The notes under the pieces: model-generated
Told to the model about the DNA's origin: nothing
The model's database searches: none
What the model saw: only the letters and a program-made list of their open reading frames with translations
Shown: piece by piece, positions 1 through 8,468 of the stretch
Layout of the letters: every line of letters begins with the position of its first letter
Numbering within the stretch: the stretch's first letter is position 1
Program-made: the position numbers and the translations under genes
Source: Dehalococcoidia bacterium
GTDB lineage: Bacteria; Chloroflexota; Dehalococcoidia; DSTF01; JACRBR01
DNA: 64,000 nt
Assembly (NCBI GenBank): GCA_015478665.1
Contig: JADMII010000004.1
Location: 16,586 to 80,585 of the forward strand
Reading direction: 5' to 3'

Positions 1-3000
1 GCCATCCTGCGCGACGTGCCGCACGTGCTGATCACGACGCCGGAATCGCTCTACCTCATGCTGACGGCGGAGCGGACACGCGCCTTGCTGCGCGGCGTAC
101 GGACGGTGATCGTCGATGAGCTGCACGCGCTGGTGCGCGACAAGCGCGGCAGCCACCTGGCGCTGTCGCTCGCCCGCCTCGACGCGCTCTGCCTCGAAGG
201 TGCGCCTCCCGGCCGCCGGCGCCCGGTGCGCGTCGGCCTCTCGGCGACCGTGCACCCGGTCGAGGATGCGGCGCGCTTCCTCGTCGGCACGCAGCGCGTC
301 GATGACGCCGGCCGGCCGCGCTGCACGGTCGTGGACGTCGGACATCGACGGGAGCTGGACGTCGCCATCGAGGTGCCGCCGGGCGACCTCCAGGCCGTGA
401 TGTCCGCGGAGCAGTGGTCCGACGTCTACGACCGACTCGCCGCGCTGATCGCGGCCGAACGCACCACGCTCGTATTCACCAACACCCGGCGGATGGCCGA
501 GCGCGTCGCCCATCACCTCGCCGAGCGCATCGGCCCGGAGCACGTCGGCGCACATCACGGCAGCCTCTCGAAGGAGCGCCGGCTGCGGCTCGAGCAGCGG
601 CTGAAGGACGGCGAGATGCGCGCCATCGTCGCCACGGCGTCGCTTGAGCTGGGAATCGACGTCGGCAGCGTCGACCTCGTCTGCCAGATCGGCTCGCCGC
701 GCGCGGTCACGACGTTCCTGCAGCGCATCGGCCGCAGCGGCCATGCGGTCGGCCGGACGTCGCGCGGCCGCCTCTTCGCGACCAGCCGCGACGAGCTGGT
801 CGAGTGCGCCGCGGTCGTCCGCGCGGTGCATGCGGGCACGCTCGACCGCACGTTCCCGCCGGTCGCGCCGCTCGACATCCTCGCCCAGCAGATCGTCGCC
901 GAATGCGCGACGCGCGCATGGTCGGAGGACGCGCTGTTCGCCATGGTGCGCGAGGCCGAGCCGTACGCGACCCTCTCGCGCGCGGACTTCGACGACGTGC
1001 TGGAGATGTTGAGCGAAGGCCCGGCGCCGCGGCTCGGACGCGGCCGCGCGCTGCTGCACCGCGACCGTATCGCGCGCACGCTGCGCGGGCGGCGGGCAGC
1101 GCGGCTGACGTCGCTGACGAACGGCGGCGCCATCCCGGAAGTCGCCGACTTCCGCGTGCTGCTCGACCCCGACGACACGTTCATCGGCACCGTGAACGAG
1201 GACTGGGCGATCGAAAGCATGGCCGGCGACATCTTCCTCCTCGGCTCGCACTCCTGGCGCATCCGCCGCGTCGACTCGAACCGCGGCGTCGTGCGCGTCG
1301 AGGACGCGCAGGGCCGGCCGCCGAGCCTGCCGTTCTGGCTCGGCGAGGCGCCGTCCCGGACGTGGGAGCTCTCGGAGGAGGTGTCGCAGCTGCGCCAGGC
1401 CGTCGTCGCCCGCCTCGACAGCGTCGGCGGCGAAGCGACCGCCCGCTGGCTGACCGAGGCGTGTGCGGTCGATGCCGCCGCCGCGGCGCAGATCGTCGGC
1501 TACCTGGCGGCGCAGCGCGGCGCCCTCGGCGTCGTGCCGTCCCAGGATGACGTCGTGTTCGAGCGCTTCTTCGACGACGCCGGCGGCATGCAGATGGTCG
1601 TGCACGCGCCGTTCGGCGGCCGCGTCAACCGCGCCTTCGGGCTGGCGCTGCGCAAGCGCTTCTGCGTCAACTTCGGCTTCGAGCTGCAGGCGGCCGCCAC
1701 CGACGACGCGATCGTCCTCTCGCTCGGGCCGCAGCACAGCTTTCCGCTCGAAGACGCGTTCTCGTTTGTGCGCGCCGACAACGTGCGGCAGGCCGTCGAG
1801 CAGTCGATCCTCTACACGCCGCTCTTCCCGGTGCGCTTCCGCTGGAACGCCCAGCGCGCGCTCGCCGCGCCGCGCAGCCGCGGCGGCAAGAAGGTGCCGC
1901 CGCAGATCCAGCGCATGATCTCTGATGACCTGCTCGCCGCCGTCTTCCCGCAGCAGGTCGGCTGCCAGGAGAACGTGACCGGCCCGCTCGAGATCCCCGA
2001 CCACCCGCTGACCCGCCAGACGGTGCGCGATTGCCTGTACGAGGCCATGGATATCGAGCGGCTGGAGGCCATCCTTCAGCGCATCGAGGCGGGCGAGATC
2101 CGCCTCCACGCCCGCGACACGACCGAGCCGTCGCCGTTCGCGCACGAGGTGCTGAACGCCCGTCCCTACGCCTACCTCGACGACGCGCCGCTCGAGGAGC
2201 GACGCACGCGCGCCGTCTCGCTGCGCCGCGTGCTGCCCGAAGATGCGCGCGACCTCGGCGCGCTCGATCCGGCGGCAATCGAGCGGGTGCGCGTCGAGGC
2301 GCGGCCCGCCCCGCGCGACGCCGACGAGCTGCACGACCTGCTGCTCTCGCTCGTCGCCGTCCCCGCCGGCCTGGAGCCGGCCTGGCAGGCCTGGGCCGAT
2401 GCGCTCATCGCCGCCGGACGCGCATCGACGGCGCAGGTCGACGCACACGGCTTCTGGTTCGCCACCGAACAGCTGCGCCTGATCGAGGCGCTGCATCCGG
2501 CCGCCCGCATCGCGACGGCCGTCGTCGTGCCGCCGAGCCTCCTCGCAACCGCGGTCGACCGCGACGTCGCGCTGCTGGCGGCGGCGCGCGGCCACAGCGA
2601 GTACCTCGGCCCGTTCACCATCGACCAGCTGGCGGCGCTGCTGCGCGCGGGCGTCGGCGAGACGGCGTCCGCCATCGCGCGACTCGAGGGCGACGGCACG
2701 CTGCTGCGCGGGCGCTTCACCCCCGGCCTCGGCGCGGAGGAGTTCTGTGACCGTCGGCTGCTCGCCCGCATCCATCGCTACACGCTGGACCAGCTGCGCA
2801 AGGAGATCGAGCCGGTCAGCGCGCAGGACTTCATGCGCTATCTGCTCGAGCGGCAGCACGTCGCCGGCGGGCGCCGCCTCGAAGGCAAGCGCGGCGTCCT
2901 GGAGGCGATTGCGCAGCTGCAGGGGTTCGAGGTCGCCGCGTCGGCGTGGGAGCGTGACGTCCTGCCCCTGCGCGTCGCCAACTATGACCCGCGCTGGCTC

Positions 3001-3912
3001 GATGAGCTCTGCCTTGCCGGCGACGTCGTCTGGGCGCGCCTTTCGCTGCGGAAGCCGGCAGCCGCCGGCACGCGCGCAGCTACGCCATCGCGGGCGACGC
3101 CGATCGCGCTCGTGCTGCGCCACGACCTCGCCTGGCTCCTGGAGGCCGTGCGCGGCGAGGCGCAGCCGGAGACGCCGGACGCGGGCGCCGCATCGGCGGC
3201 GTTCGACGCCCTGCGCGAGCACGGCGCGCTCTTTTTCGCCGACCTGAGCGCCGCGACGCGCGAGCTGCCGGCGCGGCTCGAGGAGGCGCTGTGGGAGCTC
3301 GTATCGCGCGGCCTCGCCACCGGCGACGGGTTCGAGGCGCTGCGCCAGATCATGGCGCCGAAGGGATCCGCGCGCGCGCGGGCCGCGCGTCGCCATGCCC
3401 GGCGCCGGTCGCTTCGCTCGACCGGCCGCGGCGCGTCGCCGTCCGGGCGATGGTCGCTCGTGCAGCGGTTCCACGCCGATGCGTCGCCGGTCGACGAGCT
3501 GGCGGAGCGGGTGGCGCTGCAGCTGCTCGCCCGCTACGGCGTCGTCTTCCGCGACCTCGTCGCCCGCGAGAACTTCGCCGTGCCGTGGCGCGAGATCGTG
3601 CGCGCGCTGCGTCGCATGGAGGCGCGCGGGACGGTGCGCGGCGGCCGCTTCGTGTCCGGATTCATCGGCGAGCAGTACGGGCTGCCGGAAGCGGTCGACT
3701 CCCTCCGACGGGTCCGCCGGCAGGAGCGGATGGCGGAGGTCGTGCGGATCAACGCCACGGACCCGCTGAACCTCGCCGGGATCACCACGCCGGGTCCGCG
3801 CGTCGCCGCGCTGCCGCGGAACGCGCTGGTGCTGCGCGACGGCGTGCCGGTCTCGGTCGAGGAGGGCCGCCGCGTGACGACGCGCGCCGAGGCGACGCCG
3901 GCCATCGTGTGA
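1..3912 (+). CDS. lhr: Lhr-type large superfamily 2 helicase, 3' part
   Basis: C-terminal 1303 residues of a large helicase-related (Lhr) DNA helicase, an ATP-dependent 3'-5' translocase linked to DNA repair. The frame is already open at base 1, so the start, Q motif and Walker A lie outside the window. Visible motifs are TTPESL (Ib), the Walker B box DELH at 115-126, SAT (III), then the second RecA domain with HHGSLS, LELGIDVGS (V) and QRIGRSGH (VI). A long region follows that matches the winged-helix and C-terminal core typical of Lhr proteins of about 1500 residues. A basic Arg-rich linker lies near 3360-3430. The 3' neighbour is convergent and a hairpin follows the stop codon. Family assignment is firm; the cellular role here is inferred from the family. 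Confidence 0.95.
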   Translation, partial: AILRDVPHVLITTPESLYLMLTAERTRALLRGVRTVIVDELHALVRDKRGSHLALSLARLDALCLEGAPPGRRRPVRVGLSATVHPVEDAARFLVGTQRVDDAGRPRCTVVDVGHRRELDVAIEVPPGDLQAVMSAEQWSDVYDRLAALIAAERTTLVFTNTRRMAERVAHHLAERIGPEHVGAHHGSLSKERRLRLEQRLKDGEMRAIVATASLELGIDVGSVDLVCQIGSPRAVTTFLQRIGRSGHAVGRTSRGRLFATSRDELVECAAVVRAVHAGTLDRTFPPVAPLDILAQQIVAECATRAWSEDALFAMVREAEPYATLSRADFDDVLEMLSEGPAPRLGRGRALLHRDRIARTLRGRRAARLTSLTNGGAIPEVADFRVLLDPDDTFIGTVNEDWAIESMAGDIFLLGSHSWRIRRVDSNRGVVRVEDAQGRPPSLPFWLGEAPSRTWELSEEVSQLRQAVVARLDSVGGEATARWLTEACAVDAAAAAQIVGYLAAQRGALGVVPSQDDVVFERFFDDAGGMQMVVHAPFGGRVNRAFGLALRKRFCVNFGFELQAAATDDAIVLSLGPQHSFPLEDAFSFVRADNVRQAVEQSILYTPLFPVRFRWNAQRALAAPRSRGGKKVPPQIQRMISDDLLAAVFPQQVGCQENVTGPLEIPDHPLTRQTVRDCLYEAMDIERLEAILQRIEAGEIRLHARDTTEPSPFAHEVLNARPYAYLDDAPLEERRTRAVSLRRVLPEDARDLGALDPAAIERVRVEARPAPRDADELHDLLLSLVAVPAGLEPAWQAWADALIAAGRASTAQVDAHGFWFATEQLRLIEALHPAARIATAVVVPPSLLATAVDRDVALLAAARGHSEYLGPFTIDQLAALLRAGVGETASAIARLEGDGTLLRGRFTPGLGAEEFCDRRLLARIHRYTLDQLRKEIEPVSAQDFMRYLLERQHVAGGRRLEGKRGVLEAIAQLQGFEVAASAWERDVLPLRVANYDPRWLDELCLAGDVVWARLSLRKPAAAGTRAATPSRATPIALVLRHDLAWLLEAVRGEAQPETPDAGAASAAFDALREHGALFFADLSAATRELPARLEEALWELVSRGLATGDGFEALRQIMAPKGSARARAARRHARRRSLRSTGRGASPSGRWSLVQRFHADASPVDELAERVALQLLARYGVVFRDLVARENFAVPWREIVRALRRMEARGTVRGGRFVSGFIGEQYGLPEAVDSLRRVRRQERMAEVVRINATDPLNLAGITTPGPRVAALPRNALVLRDGVPVSVEEGRRVTTRAEATPAIV

Positions 3913-3920
3913 GCCCGAAC

Positions 3921-3955
3921 GGCGTCCGTCAGGCGCTCAGGCGCCGTGTGACGCC
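3921..3955 (+). terminator. Hairpin after lhr
   Basis: Nested inverted repeats 9 bases past the lhr stop: outer GGCGTC (3921-3926) with GACGCC (3950-3955), inner GGCGC/GCGCC around loop TCAG. There is no T-run, so it would be an atypical terminator. It sits between convergent lhr and the patatin gene. The rest of 3956-4203 shows no gene or motif I can support. Confidence 0.45.
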
Positions 3956-4203
3956 GACTCTGCATGTTGAGTGAGCAGCGCCGCATAGCATGACAAGCCC
4001 TCACCATCATCGAAGACCCCGCGTTGCACGCGAGGCGCCGGCGCAGTTGCGCGATGGCCACGTCCCGTTCACGCCCGGCGCCTTCGGGCGCCCGCAAGGC
4101 GACGCAGCCTACCGATGCGCCGGCGGCCACGCGCCGCACTTTCCGGCGCGCGCGTCACAGCGTCACGGCGATGTCCGTGCCCCACCGATGCCGGGCGCCG
4201 ACG

Positions 4204-5085
4204 TCAGATCCCGCCGCCCTCGAGCTCCGCCGCCGCCGATGGCGCGTACGCTGCCGCGGGCGCCGGCAGCGGCTCGCCGGCGAGCAGCGCGCGGATCGCC
4301 GGCAGCGCCGCGCGCGCGGCCGCCGCGCCGGCCTCCAGGCACTGCATCATGCGGAACGGCGAGTTGCTCCGGCGCGAGATCAGCGGCCGCAGCACCAGGT
4401 TCGCCGTGCGGCCCGGGACGGTCTCGCGCGCCATCGCCTCGATCGTGAACGGCAGTCCGGCCAGCGTGCGCCGGTTGCCGACGCCGGAGAGCCGTCGCGC
4501 CATCCATGAGGCCGGCCGGCGCAGTGGCTCCGGCAGCGTGTAGGGGTCGCCCAACTCCACCGCGACGATGACATCGGCGCCAATCTGCAGCGCCGCATCG
4601 ACCGGCGCCGCATCCCAGAAGCCGCCGTCGAGCAGGTAGCGGCCCTGGTGCGCCACGGGCCGCGCGAGGAAGGGGATCGCGATGCTCGCCTCGAGCGCAT
4701 CGATCACCGGACCGTGGTCGATGACGACCGGACAGTGGCGGACGATGTCCGAGGCGGTGGCGGCGAACGGCGTCGCCAGCGATTCGATCTGCAGCCCGGC
4801 GAGCGCGTCGTAGAACCGGCGCGCGAGGCGGTTCGGATGGCGGATGCGGAGGCGATGCTGGAAGAAGCGGAGGACGTCGCGGTGCGGGCACTCGCGGATC
4901 CCCGCTTCGATGAAGGCCGGCGTGTAGCCGGCCGCGTAGGCTGCGCCGTAGAGGGCGCCGATGCTCGTGCCGGCGATGGCATCGATGCGGATGCCGGCGT
5001 CATCGAGCTCGCGCAGAACGCCGACGTGGGCCGCGCCCTTCGTGCCGCCGGCGCCCAGCGCCAGCCCGAGCTTCAACTCCCTCAT
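4204..5085 (-). CDS. Patatin-like phospholipase (RssA/YchK type)
   Basis: Predicted serine lipid acyl hydrolase of 293 residues. The oxyanion glycine loop LGAGGTKGAAHVGVL is near the N-terminus. The nucleophile elbow GTSIG (Ser in GxSxG) follows about 30 residues later, and the catalytic Asp sits in the DGG motif of LLDGGFWDAAPV. No signal peptide is visible, which fits the cytoplasmic or peripheral-membrane bacterial RssA type. I start at the ATG at 5085 because GGGGGTTGAAG precedes it and the patatin fold begins right after; the open frame upstream (to 5160) looks noncoding. The substrate is not predictable. The same-strand thioredoxin-fold gene lies 195 bases upstream, so an operon is doubtful. 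Confidence 0.88.
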   Translation of the reverse strand: MRELKLGLALGAGGTKGAAHVGVLRELDDAGIRIDAIAGTSIGALYGAAYAAGYTPAFIEAGIRECPHRDVLRFFQHRLRIRHPNRLARRFYDALAGLQIESLATPFAATASDIVRHCPVVIDHGPVIDALEASIAIPFLARPVAHQGRYLLDGGFWDAAPVDAALQIGADVIVAVELGDPYTLPEPLRRPASWMARRLSGVGNRRTLAGLPFTIEAMARETVPGRTANLVLRPLISRRSNSPFRMMQCLEAGAAAARAALPAIRALLAGEPLPAPAAAYAPSAAAELEGGGI

Positions 5086-5280
5086 CTTCAACCCCCCGCG
5101 GGAACCCGACGTTGCCTCATTGCATTGTGACAGATGGTCGCGCGCGTGTTGCGTTCGCATGACACAGATCCAACGCGCGGCACGTCATCCTGCGACAGTT
5201 TCGGGCGACGATCAACCGACGGACGGGCTGCGACGTCAAGCATGCGTGCGACAGGCGACCGCCTATCGATGTAGCGGCCC

Positions 5281-5760
5281 TCAGCCGGGCTTGAACGCCG
5301 GCGCGCCATCGTCCGCCGGCGCCACCTCGACGTACTCCGCGCCGGCGTACTCGGCGATGCGCCGCGAGATGGCGTTCAGCTCGTCCTTGACGAAGCCCGC
5401 CGACGCGACCATCACGCGTCCCGGCGGCTCGACGAGGTAGAGCGTCGGCGTCGATGGCGGGTCGTACGCCCGCGAGACGGCGAGCGCCGGCGCATCGACG
5501 AGCACCGTCGGCCGGAAGTCGTGCCGCCGCACGAAGCCGGCCGCGGCGGCTGCTCCCTCCTGGCAGATCGCCCAGAACGACCAAGTGAGGTTCTCGTAGG
5601 CATCGTAGAGCCGGTTGAAGTAGGGGGCGGCGAGCGCGCACGCCGGGCACTCCGTCTGCCAGAAGGCGAGCAGCACCGGCCCCTTGCCCAGCCCCTCGTG
5701 CAGCGCGTAGTCCAGTCCGTCGAGGCCCGACAGCGTGAAGTCCGGCGCGCGATCGTCCAT
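5281..5760 (-). CDS. Thioredoxin-fold redoxin (AhpC/TlpA-like)
   Basis: 159 residues with a redoxin fold: APDFTLSGLDG at the start, then LLAFWQTECPACALAAPYF. The CPAC motif occupies the thioredoxin active-site position (CxxC). Later STPTLYLV carries the expected cis-Pro segment. Such proteins act as thiol-disulfide reductases or peroxiredoxin-like reductants. There is no signal peptide or lipobox, so it is probably cytoplasmic, unlike secreted TlpA/ResA. A GTG at 5763 immediately precedes the ATG at 5760; either could start. The substrate is unknown. Confidence 0.8.
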   Translation of the reverse strand: MDDRAPDFTLSGLDGLDYALHEGLGKGPVLLAFWQTECPACALAAPYFNRLYDAYENLTWSFWAICQEGAAAAAGFVRRHDFRPTVLVDAPALAVSRAYDPPSTPTLYLVEPPGRVMVASAGFVKDELNAISRRIAEYAGAEYVEVAPADDGAPAFKPG

Positions 5761-6089
5761 CACCCGTCAGTGTATGTGCGTGAGGCGCGCGCCGACAGCG
5801 AACCCGGTCGATGGCGATGGCGGAGCACGGAGGTCGCCGTCGGGAGGCGGGGCGACCTGCCAGCCTGGCACTCTGAAGCGACGCGAAGGGTCGCGTCGCG
5901 CGGGCGCCGCGGTCCTGCTGGCTCGGTCCCGGGCGCAGTCGAGGCGTCGATGGCGCTGCAGGCGCGCGTGCGGGATCGTTCGCTGGCGCTCGAGCGCCGG
6001 CGAAGCGTCCCGTCGCCGGTGTGCCTACGTGGAACGCCCGTATGTACACCCGCTAGCGGCCGTACGGCATTCGATCTAAGCTCGCCGAC
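5761..6089. other. Divergent intergenic region with promoter
   Basis: 329 bases between the divergent redoxin and MaoC genes. The right end carries a -10 box just before the maoC start. A GCCGTACGGC palindrome lies near 6059-6068. Long open frames here are GC-driven and lack ribosome binding sites. Nothing else recognised. Confidence 0.5.
6077..6082 (+). promoter_or_regulatory. -10 box, leaderless type, for MaoC operon
   Basis: TAAGCT (TANNNT) ends 7 bases before the GTG at 6090, so transcription should begin at or next to the start codon. No Shine-Dalgarno sequence precedes the GTG. No convincing -35 is seen. Confidence 0.5.
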
Positions 6090-6590
6090 GTGAGCGCCTT
6101 CGACACCGCCTACACGCTGCTCCGCAAGGGCAACGCCTTCGAGGACTTCGAGGTGGGCCAGATGTTCGCGCATCACTGGGGACGCACGCTGAACGAGGGC
6201 GACAACAGCCTCTTCACCGCGCTGACGCTCGCCTACAACCCCCTCTACTTCAACGAGACGTACGCGCGCGCCGCCGGCCATCCCGGCGTCGTGCTCAACC
6301 CGATGCTCGTGCTCTGCACGGTCGTCGGGCTCTCCGTCGAGGACCTGAGCGAGGCCGGCGGTCCGTTCCTGGGCATCGACGCGCTGACGTTCCATCGCCC
6401 CGCGTATCCGGGCGACACGTTGAGCGCGCGCAGTATGGTCGTCGGGAAGCGGGCGTCGGAGAGCCGGCCCGGCTTCGGCGTCGTCACCTGGCACAGCGAA
6501 GGCCGCAACCAGCGCGACGAGCTCGTCGTGGACTACCGCCGCAGCAACCTCGTCGTCATGGGCGAGCGGCGGCGGGAACGCGACGGATGA
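6090..6590 (+). CDS. MaoC-like single-hotdog (R)-hydratase, first of pair
   Basis: 166-residue MaoC/hotdog dehydratase. After FEDFEVGQMFAHH comes the hydratase helix region NEGDNSLFTALTLAYNPLYF, then HPGVVLNPMLVL, and the C-terminal strand FHRPAYPGDTL typical of MaoC enoyl-CoA hydratases. The N-half resembles mesaconyl/itaconyl-CoA hydratases, but only one hotdog is present. The GTG start at 6090 has a leaderless promoter. It overlaps the acyl-CoA dehydrogenase by ATGA, so the two are translationally coupled. A second single-hotdog protein lies 1.4 kb downstream, suggesting a heteromeric hydratase. Substrate unknown; branched or dicarboxylic acyl-CoA is a guess. Confidence 0.82.
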   Translation: MSAFDTAYTLLRKGNAFEDFEVGQMFAHHWGRTLNEGDNSLFTALTLAYNPLYFNETYARAAGHPGVVLNPMLVLCTVVGLSVEDLSEAGGPFLGIDALTFHRPAYPGDTLSARSMVVGKRASESRPGFGVVTWHSEGRNQRDELVVDYRRSNLVVMGERRRERDG

Positions 6591-7819
6591 GCGGCGCGAA
6601 CCCGTACCTTACCGACGTTCGCCTGGCGCTGCAGGCGACGGCGCGCCGCTTCGCCCTCGACGAAGTGCTGCCACTCGCCAATGAGCTCGACCGCCAGAAG
6701 AAGGACATCCCGCGCGACTTCCTCCGCCGCATCGGCGAGATGGGGTACTTCGGCATCATGATCGGGCGCGAATACGGCGGTATGGGCCTCGGCGTCTTCG
6801 AGTACGCGCTGATCACGGAGGAGCTGGCGCGCGCCTGGATGAGCGTCGCCAGCATCATCGCGCGCGGCAACGGCATGGGCACGCAGGCGCGCGACCGGCA
6901 GCGCCGCGCGGAACTGCTGCGCCGCAGCGCCCGCGGCGACTGGATCGGCGCCGCCGCACTTTCGGAACCCGGCGCCGGCTCCGACCTGGCAAACGTGCAG
7001 TGCCGCGCTGTCCGCGACCGCGACGGGTACGTGATCACGGGCGAGAAGCGCTGGTGCGGCAACGCACTGGCCGCAGACTTCATCTCGCTGCTGGCGCGCA
7101 CGTCGGAGCCGGGCGCCGGCGAGAGCCGCGGCCGCGGGCTGGAGACGTTCCTCATCGAGAAGCCGCGCGACGCCTTCCCTGCGGGGCTGACGGGCACGCC
7201 GATCGACAAGATCGGGTATCACGGCATCACAACGTTTCACCTCGTCTTCGACCATCTGCGTGTGCCGGCAGACGCGATGCTCGGCCGCCGCGAGCCGGCG
7301 ATGCGCGCAGAGGCGGCGAGCGCTGGCGGGGCAGCGGCGCCGGCGCGCGAGGACGGGCGCGCCTTCAATGCGACGCTGCACGGCCTCAACGTCGCCCGCG
7401 TGCACACCGCCGCGCGCGCCATCGGCCTCGCGCGCGGCGCGCTCGAGGATTCGCTCGCCTACGCGCAGGAGCGGGTGCAGTTCGGGCGGCCGATCGGCGA
7501 GTTCCAGGCCGTGCGCTTCAAGCTGGCCGACATGGCGACGCAGATCGAGGCGGCGCGGGCGCTGATCTACAGCGTGGCGCAACGCTGCGACGGCGGCGAG
7601 CCGATCGAGAAGGAAGCGGCGATGGTGAAGCTCTTCGCGACGGAGATGGCCGAGCGCATCACGGGGGACGCGATCCAGGTACACGGCGGCAACGGCTACA
7701 CCACCGAGCGAGCGGTCGAGCGCTACTGGCGTGACGCCCGGCTGACGACGATCTTCGAAGGCACATCGGAGATCCAGCGCGTGATCATCAGCGACCGGCT
7801 GCTGGGACGCGCGCGATGA
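6587..7819 (+). CDS. Acyl-CoA dehydrogenase
   Basis: 410-residue flavoprotein that oxidises acyl-CoA to 2-enoyl-CoA. Signatures are GYFGIMIGREYGGMGLG, the FAD-binding ALSEPGAGSDLANV, VITGEKRWCGNA, FGRPIGEFQAVRFKLADM, and the C-terminal VHGGNGYTTERAVERYWRDA followed by FEGTSEIQ, where the Glu of GTSEIQ region is the usual catalytic-base position for short/medium-chain types. Its start overlaps the maoC stop (ATGA). Between flanking MaoC genes it would supply the enoyl-CoA for hydration. An insertion rich in Ala/Gly around residues 235-260 is longer than usual. Substrate unknown. Confidence 0.93.
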   Translation: MSGANPYLTDVRLALQATARRFALDEVLPLANELDRQKKDIPRDFLRRIGEMGYFGIMIGREYGGMGLGVFEYALITEELARAWMSVASIIARGNGMGTQARDRQRRAELLRRSARGDWIGAAALSEPGAGSDLANVQCRAVRDRDGYVITGEKRWCGNALAADFISLLARTSEPGAGESRGRGLETFLIEKPRDAFPAGLTGTPIDKIGYHGITTFHLVFDHLRVPADAMLGRREPAMRAEAASAGGAAAPAREDGRAFNATLHGLNVARVHTAARAIGLARGALEDSLAYAQERVQFGRPIGEFQAVRFKLADMATQIEAARALIYSVAQRCDGGEPIEKEAAMVKLFATEMAERITGDAIQVHGGNGYTTERAVERYWRDARLTTIFEGTSEIQRVIISDRLLGRAR

Positions 7820-7860
7820 CATGCGAACAGGCGACTCGGCCACACGTCGTCGGACAGCCC

Positions 7861-7895
7861 CCTCCGTTGTCTGGTGCCTGCTCTCTGTCCTCCCG
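7861..7895. repeat. Degenerate heptanucleotide tandem array
   Basis: Five consecutive 7-base units in the spacer before the second MaoC gene, pyrimidine-rich (for example TGTCTGG, TGCCTGC). Units differ in sequence but keep the 7-base register. Similar in style to the array at 23843-23919. Confidence 0.55.
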
Positions 7896-7988
7896 CGACG
7901 CGAACCGGCGTCCGCTGCATGGAGAGGCGTCGCCAGCACCACCGCACCGCGAGTACACGCCACCGGCAAACAGCGACGGGGCGGGTCG

Positions 7989-8468
7989 ATGAACGCGCAC
8001 TCGGCGGCGGCGCCGCAATTCTTCGAAGACTTCACCCCCGGCGACCGCTACCGGCACGCCCGCGGCACGACGGTGGGTGAACCCGAGAATCAGCTGCTGA
8101 CGAAGCTCGTCATGAACACCGCGCAGGCGCACTTCAACGAGCACGCGATGACGGCCGGTCCGTACGGGAGGCGCCTCGTCTTCGGCCTGATCACCGGCTC
8201 GATCGTCATCGGCCTGGCGACGCAGGACACCGCGTCGCAGGCGATCGCCGAGCTCGCGCTGGACCGCCTGCGCTTCACCGCGCCCGTCTTCCACGGCGAT
8301 ACCCTGTACGCCTACACGGACGTGCTCGACGCATCGGACGCCGGCCGCGACGACGCCGGCATCGTGCGCTTCCGCCATATCGGCGTGAAGCCGGAGGGCG
8401 AGCAGATGGTCGTCGTCTTCGAGTGCGAGCGGAGCGTGCTGGTGCGTCGCCGGGAACGACGGGCGTGA
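7989..8468 (+). CDS. MaoC-like single-hotdog hydratase, second of pair
   Basis: 159 residues. The hotdog signature starts FFEDFTPGDRYRHARG, continues with TVGEPENQLLTKLVMNTAQAHF and RLVFGLITGSIVIGLA, and ends with the MaoC strand LRFTAPVFHGDTLYAYTDV. I start at the ATG at 7989 because the fold begins there; the 168-base upstream open frame is low-complexity and carries a heptad repeat. The gene ends TGATG with the CoA-transferase start (1-base overlap). The two small MaoC proteins are diverged from each other, as in heterodimeric hydratases where only one subunit keeps the catalytic Asp/His. Which one does so here cannot be settled by eye. Confidence 0.8.
   Translation: MNAHSAAAPQFFEDFTPGDRYRHARGTTVGEPENQLLTKLVMNTAQAHFNEHAMTAGPYGRRLVFGLITGSIVIGLATQDTASQAIAELALDRLRFTAPVFHGDTLYAYTDVLDASDAGRDDAGIVRFRHIGVKPEGEQMVVVFECERSVLVRRRERRA

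Noticed and set aside
6533-8035. 500-codon open frame antisense to maoC and the acyl-CoA dehydrogenase gene
   Set aside because: Arg/Ala-rich, no motif or ribosome binding site; an expected mirror of GC-rich codon use. The same holds for 8312-9982, 11047-12267 and 14409-16952 on the minus strand.
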